Source: Paragonimus westermani
Taxonomy: Eukaryota; Platyhelminthes; Trematoda; Plagiorchiida; Troglotrematidae
Assembly (NCBI GenBank): GCA_008508345.1
Contig: QNGE01000146.1
Span: 143,058-207,057 of the forward strand
Length of the DNA: 64,000 bases
Direction of reading: 5' to 3'
In this document: positions 1 to 12,800 of the stretch, piece after piece
How the letters are laid out: every line of letters begins with the position of its first letter
Numbering within the stretch: the first letter of the stretch is position 1
Made by a program: the position numbers and the translations under genes
The notes under the pieces: model-generated
What the model was told of the DNA's origin: nothing
The model's database searches: none
The model's input: the letters and a program-made list of their open reading frames with translations, nothing else

Positions 1-182
1 CTCCAGTCTAGTTGGACACCATGTCTCAGTTCCGTTATGTGGCGAAAGCCATTCTACGTGATGCTGCCCTCTGATGATCCTTCCAGTATCACTCACCTAT
101 TTATCTCACGATCATTTCGATCCATGCTGCTATTGAATAGTGGTGTAAGTAGTATGGTGCGACCATCTATCCTCACTACACT
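1..182. repeat. Dispersed repeat, copy 1 (cut by window edge)
   Basis: This stretch aligns along its whole length, in the same orientation, with 62869-63052. By eye identity is about 80%. Shared blocks include TCTCAGTTCCGTTATGTGGC, GAATAGTGGTGT and AGTAGTATG. The repeat probably continues upstream of base 1, so its true left end is unknown. An 83-codon frame crosses it, but the frame is not conserved with the second copy, so I do not call it a gene. The family is not recognised. It is more likely an old mobile-element fragment than a gene duplication. Confidence 0.75.
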
Positions 183-1584
183 AGTACGTACACTTTATGG
201 GCCGTCACGTGGTAAAAAAATCTTATTTATTTTTTGCAAAAAGTGCAAGAAAAGCAGAGTTTTTTTCGTGGGAAATTGTATGCGTTAATTCTGACGTGAT
301 AATCTTTAGTTTTGCGCCGTGTACGCTCTTGAACAGGTGAAAATATTTCTAATATCATGGTTTTAAACTTGTCAATCTTTGTGTGTAATAAAGTGATTTC
401 TTGAATTACTAGGAGGCACGTCATAACCCTCAGCCAAAATAGTTGGGATAAAAACGGAAACCGATTTTGTCGAAAGCGACCTCTTCAGCCCAGTTTGCTT
501 TTAATATGCATGCTTATCAGTACTATTACGGATTAACAATGTTAAAATGAAATCAATGAAAAAATCAGGGTTTGAGCTCATCTACTTGTTTGAGCAACAT
601 TGTTGTGTTTACTTTTGATTACCAAACTTCACCGGTTGGTTTAGCTATCGTCTGCTTGTGTTTTCGTCCCTATACAAACTTTGTTCAACAAACTTCATTA
701 CACTATGGTGTACGTGGTATGACATACGCGCCAGGGAATTCACAAAGTACTTCATACAACTTCACTTAAAGTGTTTCAAAACAGTGTAGTGCGCAAGCAG
801 GGATTTGCTTAACTCAAGAGTAAATCTTGTTACGTAATTCCGTAACTGGGAACATCTCGGACTATAGTGTTGTAAAACTGCTGTGATCATGCAATCACCT
901 AAACAAGATGTCCGCTAACCATTTTGTGGATAAAAACAGATGCAGAAAAACTTGCATTTGAACATCACGCTAATTGAACGAACGTTATCAGGTTGGTCCC
1001 TGTCTGAAAGTCTGGCTGGAAAATCACTGTGCATGGTTCGGTTCATTACTTCCCCACAGACTTGATCACACGAATCGATAGTCACAGTAAACTGTTACAT
1101 CCGTCACTGTGTATTTGAGCATGCTAGAACCGTCACAGATGTCACAAGCCTAGTTTCCTTTTCTGCACCTTGTGCGGAAATTTGGAATATAGTGACCGGA
1201 TGCAATGTCAGCATAACAACTGTGACTGTACATTCGTAAACCTTATTGATCAGACGCGTAGTTCTGCTTTTAAGATACAGTCTATTAAGCTGCTACCCAG
1301 TCGGTACGCATTAGGATGTTTCCCAACCGCTACCATGGCATGTTGTGGACTTGATCATTTCTCAGAAATGCTGATCGGTTTCATTTTTTTTGCAGTGTTT
1401 TACTTGCGCAATTACGGGTTGGTTAGGTGGTGAGATTTTATATGTGAATTTTACACACACTGAGGTCGCATTTATTGGAAAGTGACAGTCACGAAATGAA
1501 CACAGCATAACTTTAGTATCCACTACAGCCCTCCTGACCGACGCACAAGTAAGGTGGCGACACTTTCATATTTTTTAAACCCAG
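183..1584. other. No gene seen
   Basis: A+T-rich DNA with only short open frames (under about 90 codons) that resemble no family and lack good splice sites. No repeat matching elsewhere in the window was noticed. Confidence 0.5.
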
Positions 1585-1773
1585 GTATGGAGGGAATGGA
1601 AGAACTAGACTTAAGTATTGTCCATTGTGCATTGAGTATTCTGGCCAAGACGGTGGTTCGACTTTCTACTGAAATGTTTGGAGGATTGGATACCCGGGCT
1701 GTGAAGAAAAAAGGTTTTTGTTACCGACCGAATAACAGTAACAAAAAGAATCAAGACTTCAGCTTTTTTTCAA
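1585..1773 (+). CDS. Candidate internal exon, unknown protein
   Basis: A T-rich tract ending in CAG precedes 1585, and a usable GTGAGG donor follows 1773. One frame stays open across the piece and reads MEGMEELDLSIVHCALSILA at its start, a mix of residues that looks like globular protein. A second frame is also open for about 28 codons and contains CPLC, so the frame choice is uncertain. No family was recognised and no partner exon was identified nearby. It could be a chance open frame. Confidence 0.2.
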
Positions 1774-4700
1774 GTGAGGCTGACTGAATAACAAAGCTGC
1801 GGCCAGCTGAGCGAACAATCTGGTTGTCCAGTTTGAGGGTCAGCATCCGCTGTCTGCTACGCCTTAAACCACACATGAACCGAGTATTATTTTGTCTTCC
1901 TCTATTCACTCGAATCGTCTAACTCCCGTTGTGGTGTGGCATTCATATCCACTGTTTCACTTCATTGTTTATAAACATCAGTGTATGGGACTGAGTGTTT
2001 CCTCCCGTACCCGACCAAGTAAAGCTGTCATCTGGGAAACGCATGAGATTTCCATGTACCGGTTCATGATTGGTTCACCTAACCAGTAGCAGATATGTTC
2101 ACTCTGATGATGTTCTAGGCCTTGCAGTGGCTAGGACAGTGTATATCAGTAAGTTGATGGCACAACGTTCTTTTATCTCTCTAATGCGTCACGTTATCAC
2201 ATAGCGGATCATGACCAAATAGATTGTTGATCTTGAATAAGGGGTGCCTTTGACTTTAGGTCAGAAGTTTTCCTGCAGTTGTGTGTTGTATGTTGTTATT
2301 CGTTACTCCCCTTACTTTAACTAGACAAGGTCATCGTTTCGATGAACTAGCTGTAGGATAAATGTTAGTAGAAGTGACTCTGATCTTTCTCCTCACGCAC
2401 TGATGCTGTCAATTTGTGAGTGTTGTTTAAATGCACGAGTTTTCTTCTGATCAGTAAGCGAATTGTGTCTTGTTCAAGCTCTGTCTCATTCATGCATCAG
2501 ACCGTCAAGAAGATGTGTCGTACAAATTCCAAGTCACTGATAGTGTTGTTTGCTTTCACAACACCTTGTCTAAGTCGCTTTACTATAGCTTGCATCGGTA
2601 TGTTATATTTACCTCAAGTCATTTATAGCGCAAAGTATTTGATGCATACGGGTTCAGCTTAACATTATTCAACAGCAAAAACCGGATCGCCTTTTGCCTA
2701 GGTGCTTAACCCGACTCAGATATATCTGGTCATAAAATGGACTGGCATTAGTTAACACATTGCACATGCATACCAGTTAGAGTTTAGTTAACGCGAATGC
2801 ACCGTACAATGGTCTGATGTGTTGGTCCAGCTACCATACTGTAAAACGTACACCAACCCGACTAAAGGAAGCAGAAAGGAGTAACGCACAGGAAAGTATC
2901 AGTTTATGGGTAGTTCACATTTTCTCCTAATTTGTCATAATTTCATTGAATCTGACTACTCAGAGGTCTCCGTGAGCGGGTTTCTATCTTTTCAAATACC
3001 ATATCTCGTCCTCCTTAAGCGGTCCTCCGATGGCTTCATTCATTCACCTTACTCGACTAAATTTCATCAAGTTTGCTATTCAGTGCAGGTCACCGAAACC
3101 ACAAGTGTCAAAAGGCCTAATTGTAAGCAGCTGGAAATGCAGTGATTTGGAAGCAAATATTAGACATTGTTTATATTTAGTCAGTTCATACTGGGTGTCA
3201 TCAACTCTATTTGTTCCCTTCACCTGCAACGACGTGATATGAGACACATATCAGCTACAAAATGTTCGAAAGCTCAACAGTAGAAGTTTTCCCACATTAG
3301 TGAAAGCTTAGTATAATACAGTTTTTCCATCATTTTCTAACCAGAGCAACTGACTTCAGAAAAGTGGTGTGTTGCCCTAGTGTACTGATATATCGCTAAA
3401 AGCGTCGCATATCATCTCGAGATTTTGCGAAGTGACAACGACATGAAACAGTGTGGCATGGAAATGTTCGTCATTTTTCAGCGAGGATGTGGCTGACACG
3501 GATAGTCACCGTAAAATCTCCCTTTTGTGTTGATACGACTCAAATCTCGGTAACTCATTATACACATGCCATATTTGCAATTTGTGGGTCGCATTTGATC
3601 AGGGTTAAAATGTCATCATTTTTGAATGACTATAAACCGTGCACCGTCTTGCAATTGAGGCAGAAAGAGTTCAGACAAGAAAGCACAGGATCAACGCGGC
3701 CCAACTCGTTGGCTCGATCCGGAGCGTACGGAAGTAGTTTACGAGGAACAAAACGCCACAGATGACAACCAGCACCGTTTTGCAAATACTACTTCTCATC
3801 AACCAGAAATACGGCTTGCCAGCAGTGGGACTTGAATAAAGCATTGCTGGCGTTCGATACAGACGTTGCTCACCCGTTTTATTTTAAAGAGATTGTTTGC
3901 GTCACAGAGTCGGCTGCGTGTGAACCTACAAAACACTTCATCACGTGCGACACACTGGATGTCAAACCGTGGTAAATATTGGTTGAATGGTGTATTGTGT
4001 CAGTGATAGGCTATTTGTAACTAGCACACCGACAGTCGCATGTTTAGGGCAAGGTAATCCAAACGTATAATCGCATATATGAAGTCTGCCCAGTCCATAA
4101 TACATCGGTTACAGTCATCTAGGTTACAGCATTGTGACGCTACCTCGTTTTGGATTTCTGTCGAAACACTGAAAACCAGTGCTTCTGGCCATAAATAGAT
4201 CGTTACTTATAAGGTGTGAATAGACTACCTCAGGGACTGTGCAACAAGATACTCATAAGAGAAATGGAATAATTCCTAACAGCTAATTACCGCGGATTTA
4301 ACCATTTGATATTCTAATCGTATATGTGAATCTTTTCTACACATAGACAAAACGATACAGTCCAGGGCAATTAATTCTAATCCCACTGCTGCAACCCCAT
4401 GGTTAGATAACCTGGAGGGTGGTTATGTATGAATTCATTATTTAACTGATTAGGGTGAATAATTAATCGCTTATATTAGGTAAACGTCAACCACGTTCAG
4501 TCGTTCATTTCATCCGCGTTTGTGGTAGATAACAACCGTGACTTATTCATGCAGGTTGCGGTATCAACTCGGCCCTGTAGATAAGTGTGTATGTGTGTGA
4601 AAGAATGTGCAGGTTTTCAATTGTCCCGCGTACTACCAGGAGATACTAATTGATTTCAGCATACCATTCTGATAATGAGATTGTGTGGACGCGAATCAGC

Positions 4701-5232
4701 TAGTAATACGCGTGTTTAACAACCGCCTTACAACACGTTCGACTGTTCGGTTATACTCGACTGCAGCTTAATTTATGACGACAATAATCTCATACAATTT
4801 GATAAAACAGTGTTAAACAAATTTGTCTGCCTTTGTTTGAGCAAGCAGTACGATTGTCACAGCCAGTGAACACTCATCGTTGTGCTGTTCGCTTGTGTTT
4901 TTAAGGTTCAGTGGAGTAAACGTAAAAGACTCACATCTGGGTGCAACCGACATACATGAGATGAAGTGGTTTTGTGAAAACGAGACGAGTATCTGATAGT
5001 GCAAAGGTACCACAATCAAGTCAGCCGAACCAATTTTATCAGCTAATTCAATTATGTTGAAGCAACAGAACTCAAGTATGAATACTGTACAGTAGTTCAG
5101 CAAGCAGTACGAGACGACACCGTCAGCATTGGGCGTTAGCGCATGACCCTGTAATGCAAGTGCCTGTGAGGGCAAGGGGGTGGGTAATTGAGGCTTCATA
5201 ACAGCAGCAGCATTACGGTCAAAGATGCATAC
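1774..5232. other. No gene seen
   Basis: Long stretch without a supportable gene. The largest open frame, 128 codons on the minus strand at 4813-5199, has an uneven composition and resembles no family. Smaller frames around 2.4-3.8 kb are within chance length. It may be intron or intergenic DNA. Confidence 0.5.
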
Positions 5233-5656
5233 GTCAGCAACTTTCTTCCGGTCGGGTATCCTAGAACATCCACATCAGTATTCCATAAAACATTGGTTAC
5301 CAGAGAATAAACAAACTGAGGATCAAGAGGCATTCGTCCGGCAAAAGAATCTTGACATTCCTGTTGCTAACATATTTAACTAAACTGAGAACGAACAGGA
5401 TAGTGAACAACAAGCTCTCCCAAGCATCTGAGAAAAAAGAGTATAGCAAACAACCGACGTTAAACAGTGTGCCGTTTTGTTCAACATGCTTTGTGGCGGT
5501 AACTACCGTCTGTTCAGTCTGCTCAGAACATTTCGACTGAATGAGCAGGATGTGAGGGGATAAAGCACAACGTTCGGTGTGTATTAATCTGGGTTAATTT
5601 TGCTTATTCGAAAAAAGGCACAGGATATGATGAGACAGATTTCACTAGATCGGAAT
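5233..5656 (+). repeat. 424-bp inverted repeat, left arm
   Basis: This arm is the exact reverse complement of 7218-7641. I compared both arms by eye over the full 424 bases and found no difference. The outer end begins GTCAGCAACTTTC and the inner end finishes CTAGATCGGAAT. A 62-codon frame (5352-5540) is repeated unchanged in the other arm, which follows from the identity and is not evidence of coding. Confidence 0.9.
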
Positions 5657-7217
5657 ATCAACTTTTATAATTTCATTCTGTTTACATAACATCACTGTTC
5701 TAAGAGAGTAATTCATAAATTTCGCCAGCGTGCTTATCTTCATTTAATTACACTGACCTGTAACGAACGTCTCTTAAAAAACACAGTAGACTCTTAGCTT
5801 AGAGTACTACCTGAGGGAAAATTAAAATAGTGTGATATTCTGAAAACGCCTCGTCATTACTTCGTTTCTACTTTGCTTATTGACGATTTAACGGGGGGGG
5901 AGTTGGTGCACCGAAACACATTCGCCCCATGTGTGTACAATGAGGAATAGCACCGGGCCGTTGAAGTTAAACAGAAGCACGCAATACAAGTTAATCTAAC
6001 CCTGGAATTATATGCTACTGCAGTGACGGTCACCAAGAACAGCACAATATAAACTGAACTTCGGTATTTAAACATCGGTCTCAACGGGTACTCTCGGAAC
6101 TCATGGCCGTATGGTTTCTCTTCTCGTCGCGTAGTTTAGAAACATGGTATTAAGCATTTCCCGAATAGCATATAACCGACGCTGGCATCCAACTAGGGAG
6201 ATTCTTTGACGCCTCAGAACACTTACATGTCATTCGAACCCGTGGAGTACAATTTTTACAGAAATTTCTCACGACAGAGCTTAGAAGGATGTTTTTTTCA
6301 TTACTTCCCACACAGCGTTTAAAAGTTGCACTTAGTGAACAGTAACCTCAGGGCTAGCAATGATTTTTCGAACAACTTGTTGGCCTGAAAATCCCTCTGT
6401 GGTTATTGAGGATCTCTCGTACCACGAGGTGTCACCTGTAAAGGGGGTGTATTGGACGAACGTACCAACAAGAGGCCGATCAGTGGTTCGCAGAAGACTA
6501 CGGTCCCGCGAGCAAAGTAGCATGTCAGCGCGGTGACCAGTGCTGATGGTACACCATCATAACATCGGATTGTGTCATAACGAGCATCGGAGTCAAGCAA
6601 ATTGCTCAGGCGCTTCACGCGTTAAAACAAACGAGCTCGAAGCAGAGCCGAATCGGCCAATGAAAAAGCCGAAGCGTCAAGACCAATCGTAATTCTTCAT
6701 TTCCCGGATGCATCTTGCCTATAAAACAACTATTAAAAACTCAACAAAACTGAGATTAGCATGGGTTCACAAGGTTGACATTTGATTTCGTTCTGGAAGG
6801 TAGCTTTTTTGACATCAACGACACCTCCTGTTTATCAACAACTCTATGTTCACACTCCTGTCAGTGTGAAAGGTCACCAACCGTTTTTCAGAATGGGTGT
6901 TGTTAGACTTACGTTTGGGTTAAGCTGGCGATTTCGTAAATTACTTAGGATAGAAACGCCAAATCGGCACCTCGCGTTTCGTCAGAGAGCTCTCTCGGTT
7001 TCGTTTGAATTGTTTTGACTTAGGTAGCTGGTTCATCTCCATCGGGTTTGAGAGGGAAGTCGGTAGTTCGGAAACTACCCTTGATGGTAACTGGATTGCT
7101 GTGACTCCCAATATAATCATGCCATCCGAACGCTTAATCCTATGGGTCGCGACTTCCACTCAACGAGATTTTGCTAGACATTTTGCATCCATGTAAATCT
7201 AAAGTAGAAAAGGAGAA

Positions 7218-7641
7218 ATTCCGATCTAGTGAAATCTGTCTCATCATATCCTGTGCCTTTTTTCGAATAAGCAAAATTAACCCAGATTAATACACACCGA
7301 ACGTTGTGCTTTATCCCCTCACATCCTGCTCATTCAGTCGAAATGTTCTGAGCAGACTGAACAGACGGTAGTTACCGCCACAAAGCATGTTGAACAAAAC
7401 GGCACACTGTTTAACGTCGGTTGTTTGCTATACTCTTTTTTCTCAGATGCTTGGGAGAGCTTGTTGTTCACTATCCTGTTCGTTCTCAGTTTAGTTAAAT
7501 ATGTTAGCAACAGGAATGTCAAGATTCTTTTGCCGGACGAATGCCTCTTGATCCTCAGTTTGTTTATTCTCTGGTAACCAATGTTTTATGGAATACTGAT
7601 GTGGATGTTCTAGGATACCCGACCGGAAGAAAGTTGCTGAC
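7218..7641 (-). repeat. 424-bp inverted repeat, right arm
   Basis: Exact reverse complement of 5233-5656. Identity stops sharply at both ends: inside, AGGAGAA here against the complement of ATCAAC; outside, ATAGTTTAC against GATGCATAC. Confidence 0.9.
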
Positions 7642-8220
7642 ATAGTTTACTTGAACCTAGGTTTACACTGTCACTCTTGACATGAGGTTAAGGTTGTCCG
7701 GTGGGCAGTGTGACCTCACTGTATCTTCCAATAATATCATTAGGTTTCTCTTGCGACGTAATCAACAACACCAGGAACTTCTTAACGATTATCCTTACTA
7801 CAACGTAAATGATGAACGAAGGTATTAGGATATGTGTGACAATTTGACGTGGCTGCTTCATGTTGATGATGTTATCCCCATTCTCCAAAAGCGAAATTCC
7901 TAGATCAGACGTGTATTTTGTGATTCAATATGGTTTAATTAATTTTCCGTTATTCATTAGGCGATTTGATACGTCCAAATATGAAAACTGCACGCGTAAG
8001 GCTTATGAACCGGATCAACAACTTGATTTGAGTTTGAATTTACTAACCTCACACTGCTTTATAAAACTTGAATAACACAACTTGAGAAGTAACATCGAAC
8101 CAACCTATTTAAATACAGGTTGGGATTTCCCGTCTTGAAATATATTCTTCTGGCCTACTTGTGCGTTGAGTTAGTGAGACAGTTCTTCTCCGACGAACTC
8201 TAAAATTCACACAATCCATG
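7642..8220. other. No gene seen
   Basis: Only two short overlapping frames on opposite strands (7688-7888 and 7860-8075). Neither resembles a known family. Confidence 0.5.
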
Positions 8221-8293
8221 GTATTGATGTTCGCCGAGCTTGGCATTTGGGTTGCAAACGTTTCATCACCAAGCGAGGTGACATCATCAGCGC
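8221..8293 (-). repeat. CTGATGA...GAAAC dispersed unit, inverted copy
   Basis: Read on the minus strand, this begins with CTGATGA, then a short stem made by CACC and GGTG, then GAAAC, then GTTTGCAACC and CAAGCTCGGCGAACATC. The same unit occurs at 18674-18757, and its second half at 8320-8370. The order CTGATGA, stem, GAAAC resembles the conserved core of a hammerhead ribozyme, but helix III and the cleavage site are not evident. From memory, similar sequence is common in fluke transcripts and repeats. Confidence 0.75.
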
Positions 8294-8319
8294 GTAAGCG
8301 TTTCAGCGTATAGTTTTGA

Positions 8320-8370
8320 ATGTTTGCAACCTAAATGCCCAGCTCGACGAACATATCAATACCAAAACCA
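8320..8370 (+). repeat. CTGATGA...GAAAC unit, partial copy
   Basis: Contains GTTTGCAACC, TAAATGCCCAGCTCG and ACGAACATATCAATACC, the second half of the unit at 8221-8293, but on the opposite strand 27 bases away. The CTGATGA half is missing. Together the two form an imperfect inverted repeat. Confidence 0.7.
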
Positions 8371-9252
8371 TCAACCCGAACTACGAACAACACCACCACT
8401 GTTCCCAACCATCACACAGTTCTTCACAAACCGACTACAAGAACGGAATTTTCCAAATAAACACAAATGTTTTAGTCATGAAGATCATGAAGATCAGGTG
8501 ACGTAAAATTAGAGCAAGTTAGAACAATCAGATTGGCAGCATAAGACATTTAGCGTGAACATCAGACGGCACTTTATTACTCTGCCAATGAGCATGATAG
8601 CCATAGCCCCAAGCCACGGTAGCTTTTGGCCGCAAAGAGTAGATCGTCACATACACCAGTGATTATTTCTACAAAAATTATCACTGCTTTTTCCCCGAAA
8701 GTTTAACTGCAATCACTATCATCGTTTCAACTTTAAGCTATACCTGTGGGTGCGATAGTTCGGACTACTGTTGGTCATCACAACAGTCTGCGAAGTACGA
8801 AGATATAGCAAAGAAAAGAGGAGAGAACATAAATGACCGAAAATAACTAAGTTTCACAGTGTAAGATAGCTAACAATTATCAGGATACAGGTTCTTCACT
8901 GATTCTGATACAATGCCGTATCAGGGTGTGTTTCTAGACAAGGATGAGAATATGTGCAAACTGCAAAAATGGATAAACAAAACCTAATAAACCCGCTTGG
9001 AGCGATGTTCAGGGCTTTCAAAGCTTGTTAAAACGTCACTACCTGATCACCTATCGGTCTCCGAAAAAAAAGCCGCCAATCACATGGAACATTGAGCCGT
9101 ACGGTAGACGATCTGTCGGTGCACGGCGTACATGACACAACCAGTGAAGACTGTACATTTTCGCTAACTAGCTTATGAGTTACAAACTTGCACTTTCCCA
9201 AACACGTGCCGCTTGACTGTCGCGTCGTTCGCGCAGCCAGCTCATTTGATAC
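8371..9252. other. No gene seen
   Basis: Short frames only. The part nearest 9252 could hold further decayed 3' sequence of the LINE that lies just above it. Confidence 0.45.
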
Positions 9253-9896
9253 CGGACAAACGGCGAAAACAGCGGTAGTATAGATGCATCTTCCGCACAT
9301 ATGAGCAAAGTCTGTGATCCATGGAACAAAACTGAAGGAACACACCTTTTAAAGCTTGCTTGTAATGGAAAAGAGGAATTTTTGATGCAACATATGATGT
9401 GGGTTAGCGAGTGGACAGCGTGCTTTCGCTGTTCTCGTGGACACCTTGTCAGTAATATTACAGAGTGACTGACGTGGTATTACACAGTTGGATGAGACAA
9501 TCGATAGTCTCCAGCGGTCTTTCAGCAATAACAAAGACAGAGTCTGTGCCAACTCGATCTTGTAACAACGCGTTACATCTTGATAATGCAAACTGCATAC
9601 TCAACAAACCATACCATGCATACAACCATGTCGTTTAACCGTATCGCCATGGTCTGCAAGTTCTCCGCGGATGAGCCAAATGAGGTGACATCGTCTACGT
9701 ACCCTGTGTCAGTCAGCCTACAGCTCTGCAGAAGCTCCATTCCGAGATCCCCGGGAACTCTGAGTACTCCTTCCAGAATATCATTTACTATATGACTTAA
9801 ATAGAGGGTTCGGACAACCCTATCGAACACCGCTTGATTTGCAGAATGCGTGGGATTGCTGCACACAATTGTACACCCCGCACACACAGCCAGCAC
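9253..9896 (-). pseudogene. Decayed LINE reverse transcriptase (RTE-like)
   Basis: Three consecutive minus-strand pieces match the C-terminal half of a non-LTR retrotransposon reverse transcriptase. The first (from 9896) carries ELLQSCRLTDTGYVDD followed by FGSSAENLQ. The YVDD at 9690-9701 sits where the family has the catalytic YADD motif. The second (about 9376-9477) carries SLCNITDKVSTRTAKARC, matching the family pattern of an EI..RI.KARxAFAN segment before a conserved LW. The third (9253-9294) carries GRCIYTTAVFAVCPV, matching the GRVYxxAVRxVLLYG segment. The pieces lie in different frames, and the endonuclease and most of the palm are absent. It is a dead 5'-truncated copy. The clade is judged from motif style only; a CR1-type origin is the main alternative. 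Confidence 0.7.
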
Positions 9897-12800
9897 ACAA
9901 CTTCAACAAACAGACGCGTCACTGAAACTCCTCTGTGAGCAGATGGGATGTGATAGAAACTAGGCAAATGCCTCTCTTTTTGTCAAATGGTATGGTGGTG
10001 TTTTTGAGGATGGGAATGAACGTTGATGAGCACCATTCAGAAGTAATCACTTTTGTCTATCAAATGATAAAGCCGGCCAGATCTATCCGAATCTTTTGAA
10101 TGAATCAAGGGCTTTTTGACCGGTTAGTTAGCGTTCACTCACGCTTAACTATAGGTCAAGTTCTATCGATTCGGCAGTTTACAGGACAGTTTCAAAAAGA
10201 CGCACAGTTTCCTCTGAAGCAATACTCTGCTTAATGTGTTCACCACAACGCTCTTCGAAGCTATACTTGAAATTAAAATGTGGAACGTGATGTGCATTGG
10301 TGAGTAAGTAACACATTTAAAAATCCAGTGGACAGAGGTCAGCTTGACACAACCAGATAGTATCTCATCAGTGCAAGGTTACCCAAGGGTGTGTTGTTTC
10401 AGTTGAAAGTTATTTTTGAAAAGTGGTCATTACTCAGTTGAGCCTCATGTTACTAGTTTTGTTGGACGCTTCCGTGATTTGCGCCGTTTGTAACTTTCTC
10501 GGATGTAACATTTTATTTGTAACTTTGATTCGTGCATCCTTTCGACAGAAATTATGTTTCACGTATATTTTAAAACAGTCTCGACTAAAACGTTAAAGAT
10601 TGTAAATTAAAAAGCGCACGTAATTTATATTTTTCTTAGTCTGAACAGCTTCAGTATGGATTAACACACAGCTTCGTGTGACTAGTTGGCGAGCCGCATC
10701 ACTAAGCTAGACAAAAGATTATCAGTACACTGCTTAATGTCTATTGTCATGTTCAGGTGCAGATGTCTCCGACCAGCAATGGTCCTGGTGCTGTCAGCCC
10801 CGGAGTTTGTGACGTACAGAACTCACATCCTTTTAGTTCACATGGCAAGAACAACTGAGCCTGCTAAGTTTTTTGTTCAGTATGGATAAAAAACATGCAT
10901 AACCAACCGTCTAAAAGCGTTAGCTTTAAGACAAAAGTGCATAGAATGTGAGGCAAATAAAGATGCTTCCACTAACACTGTATCTGGTTTGATCAACTGT
11001 TAGTTCGTTTAGTCAATAAAATTCAAGCTCACTACCCGACGGCCGCTTTCTAAACAAGATTGGAGTCAGACGGAGGTAGGAATGTGAACTAAAACAAACC
11101 CACTGTTAAGAAATGGGTTAGGACAACAGATGCGAACGACGGCGCTTTCCAGGCATTATTCTCACAGTCCTACAGTTGCACTTATAAGTAGCCATTACTG
11201 ATTTATGACATGTGATAACTTGGTAGTACCAGATGTGTTGTAGAAATGCAGCAGAATAGTAAATGTGGGGCTTGATTACAAGAAACCCGTCAAATATACC
11301 ATAAGGGCTTGTTTGATATGGTGTTACACACGCAAATAAAGTGTAGTGTGAATGAACTGGAGCGGCATCCCGATTGGATAAAGTTTATCAACTCAATGTC
11401 CACATGAAAATGGGTCAGATGATGGTCGATTTGCACCAGCCACTCAAGGAAAGTGATCAGATCCTATTTCGAATTTGAATTCTACGGTTAAAACAATCTG
11501 TTTGAACATACACTGCGGCTGAACAGCCGATTTTATTGAATCAAATCGTAAAATGCAACGAGAAACAAACCATTCACGACGTAACAACGTATCCTCCCGA
11601 TAACAATCATTGATGGGAACGCTGTAGTTTATATACAGAAGGGCACTGCATTCCTAATCACTTAAGATAGGCCAGGGCCACTCAAACCATCGTTGTTACC
11701 AGCTGCGTACACGCCGTTCAAGTACACTGCCCGAGACTGGGCTAGAGGAATCTCTTTTATTCTTGTAAAATGTGATATTCTCATATAAGGAAGGAAGTTG
11801 GCTTTAGATTATCTATTCAAGCAGCTTGGGTACATCGGAGTTTTGGAACAGTCAACAACTGTGTGAAGGACGAAAGAAACATGTATCAGCTCTGTAAGGT
11901 TACGTCTAACCAAGTTAGGCGTAGTTTTTGAGTCACTGACCGATTTTTGAGCGTGGTGTCTTCAAGAAACATCTCTCTTAAAGACAAGGTGCATACTTAC
12001 CTAGTTTTCTTCTCTTATGCGTTAGTAAGCGGTAGCTGATGTATTCGAGGTCCCCATGATTAGCACCACCTTGTAGGATGTATTCTACGAAATCCATCAC
12101 AAGTCCTGATGCAGACATTGAACAAATTCTTTACATTGATTATCTTAGAATACTTAACTGGTTGCCTTTGAATTGTGAACTTAAGAGATTATGGAAGTGA
12201 GTATAACAAACACACCTCTTTTATCATTATTTACATTTTAAAGTAGTCTTATTTGATCGCAAACTTGAGAGTTTAAAAGAACGAGAGCGTTCATTTCTTC
12301 TAGTTCGCAAGTGATGTTGGTCACTTTTTGAAAACTGTTAATTTTATGGTTGTGTTCCACTATTCACTCGACATCAATACTCACTTTGAGAAATGTTTGT
12401 GTCTAACATTCATATGCCCATAGTGACTCAATGGCTTTAAATTTACACAAAAGTTTTGTCCGTTTTATTGGCCTCAAGTTACGAATAGCACGATTCCTAC
12501 ACAATGTGAGGAAACCTACTCAGTGTTTTTGAGGACAACACAGTAATCCGTGATCTACTTACTTGAGAAGAAATTTAGCGATGAAGTATCACCGACTGGC
12601 ACTGAAAAGTTTAGTGACAGATTCATCTCGTCTAACTGGCTTTTTGTGAGCACACAGCCTGGAGAACAGAAACTATTTAAAGGTCTAAAGACTAGCATAT
12701 CGGGTCCACGCAGCTTGAGCAATTTATATTTGATTCACGCAGTGCGGCATCCGAAATAATAAGTCAATTTTTCATCATTTTTATTGTCACACTATTGATC

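Larger units (their letters stand above)
5233..7641. mobile_element. Possible long-TIR DNA element (or assembly fold-back)
   Basis: Two identical 424-bp arms in inverted orientation enclose 1561 bases (5657-7217). The layout fits a non-autonomous DNA transposon with long terminal inverted repeats, such as the foldback or Mutator-like types. The core has only short frames (under 80 codons) and no recognisable transposase. The flanks, GATGCATAC on the left and ATAGTTTAC on the right, do not form a target-site duplication. That weakens the transposon reading and leaves a recent inverted duplication, gene conversion between arms, or an assembly artefact as alternatives. Confidence 0.45.

Noticed and set aside
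4813..5199. 128-codon minus-strand open frame
   Set aside because: Within the length expected by chance in 64 kb of A+T-rich DNA. There is no family resemblance and no splice or promoter context.
5352..5540. Identical 62-codon frames in two places (also 7334-7522)
   Set aside because: Explained by the perfect inverted repeat. Identity of the DNA extends well beyond the frames.
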